A DNA stretch of 64,000 nt from Bradyrhizobium arachidis. GTDB taxonomy: Bacteria > Pseudomonadota > Alphaproteobacteria > Rhizobiales > Xanthobacteraceae. How positions within the stretch are numbered: the first letter of the stretch is position 1; the number at the start of each line of letters is the position of its first letter. The DNA lies in NCBI RefSeq assembly GCF_024758505.1, contig NZ_CP077970.1, positions 9,365,273 through 9,429,272 of the forward strand, given 5' to 3'. Both the position numbers and the translations under genes were made by a program. Shown piece after piece: positions 63,807 through 64,000 of the stretch. The notes beneath the pieces were generated by a model. That model did not search any database and was not told where the DNA came from. It saw nothing but the letters and a program-made list of their open reading frames with translations.

Positions 63807-63970
63807 CCTCGCGAACTCTCCATTCCTGAAGCTGACGATCTGACCAACGGCGTCTTCGCCGAACGGTGATCCATGTCTTCAGGTTGGCTCGCTTGAGGTC
63901 GTGCCGTGGCAGGAATCCTGCAGCGGCATTCACAGACGCAACCTTACTCATTCAGAAAAGTTTTTAAACG

Positions 63971-64000
63971 ATGACATCGGAACAGGATCGCTGGTCACGC
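63971..64000 (+). CDS. dnaA: Chromosomal replication initiator DnaA, first ten codons
   Basis: The window ends inside this gene. The ten codons read MTSEQDRWSR, matching the EQDRWSRVKGRL start of rhizobial DnaA. An in-frame TAA at 63965-63967 fixes the start at 63971, with only a weak purine-rich site (CAGAAAAG) before it. DnaA binds origin boxes and opens DNA. The gene order rpsT-dnaA agrees. Confidence 0.85.
   Translation, partial: MTSEQDRWSR

Larger units (their letters stand above)
62701..63970. other. rpsT-dnaA interval, origin candidate
   Basis: About 1.27 kb without a long gene; one short ORF with a strong ribosome site lies at 63693-63806. It contains a DnaA-box-like TTATCGACA (63074-63082) in the inverted pair GTCGATAA-TCAC-TTATCGAC, an AT-rich run near 63133-63155, five GANTC (CcrM) sites between 63043 and 63306, TGTGAACAA (63229-63237), overlapping hairpins at 63491-63535 and one at 63658-63677. 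The base composition is lower in GC than in the genes around. This is the best origin or dnaA leader candidate in the window. Confidence 0.6.

Overview
The window looks like a chromosomal segment of a Bradyrhizobium-like alphaproteobacterium (Nitrobacteraceae). The basis is its high GC content with strong G/C third-position bias, an NAD-glutamate dehydrogenase of the ~1600-residue class, an HWE histidine kinase, periplasmic Bug/TctC binding proteins, many short palindromic repeats typical of that group, and a right edge with rpsT followed by the first ten codons of dnaA. The taxonomic call is inference from gene content, not a database match.

Layout. 0-3.7 kb: a luciferase-like flavin monooxygenase, a cytochrome P450 and an opposing SDR. 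3.9-6.8 kb: an HWE sensor kinase and a PAS-GGDEF-EAL protein. 7.1-17.2 kb: a carboxylate/acyl-CoA uptake block. It holds a sigma54 activator, a metabolite:H+ symporter behind a GG-N10-GC sigma54-type promoter, a fused CoA-transferase, and a complete branched-chain-amino-acid-type ABC transporter with overlapping permease genes. 17.3-21.5 kb: a large sensor-GGDEF-EAL protein and a PAS-GGDEF gene broken by one frameshift. 21.6-25.1 kb: tRNA-Arg(CCG) followed by an M48 peptidase and a DUF1963 protein, closed by a 51-nt imperfect copy of the tRNA 3' half, so this is a probable small island. 25.2-31.3 kb: a gentisate-type aromatic catabolic cluster (gentisate dioxygenase, LysR, FAD hydroxylase, FAH-family hydrolase, class II aldolase, Bug protein).

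31.8-40.0 kb: small exported proteins, a lipoprotein hydrolase, a CBS protein, a YbaK deacylase and the NAD-glutamate dehydrogenase. 40.3-43 kb: a collagen-like secreted protein behind a structured leader that also occurs, without its gene, at 23.7 kb; a 47-aa lipoprotein too short for routine gene callers; and a 3-methyladenine glycosylase. 43.2-46.3 kb: a metallophosphoesterase, a cyclic-nucleotide-binding protein, and a three-gene unit of membrane protein, winged-helix regulator and divergent cis-prenyltransferase that carries two nearly identical 17-bp palindromes. 46.5-54.2 kb: an HtrA-like protease, a DUF899/AHSA1/ArsR trio, an orphan Bug protein, a VOC protein, an acyl-CoA ligase and an HD-GYP protein. 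54.7-62 kb: a two-subunit molybdenum hydroxylase, hydrolases, a polysaccharide-export lipoprotein, MsrA and a small membrane protein. 62.2-64 kb: rpsT with a clear promoter, then a ~1.27-kb region without a long gene leading into dnaA. That region holds a TTATCGACA DnaA-box-like site, clustered GANTC sites, hairpins and a 37-codon ORF, and is the best candidate here for origin or dnaA leader control.

No CRISPR array, complete insertion sequence, integrase or rRNA gene was seen. The most notable observations are the repeated structured leader (23.7 and 40.3 kb), the palindrome-controlled cis-prenyltransferase unit, the sigma54 circuit, the tRNA-flanked insert, and the rpsT-dnaA interval.
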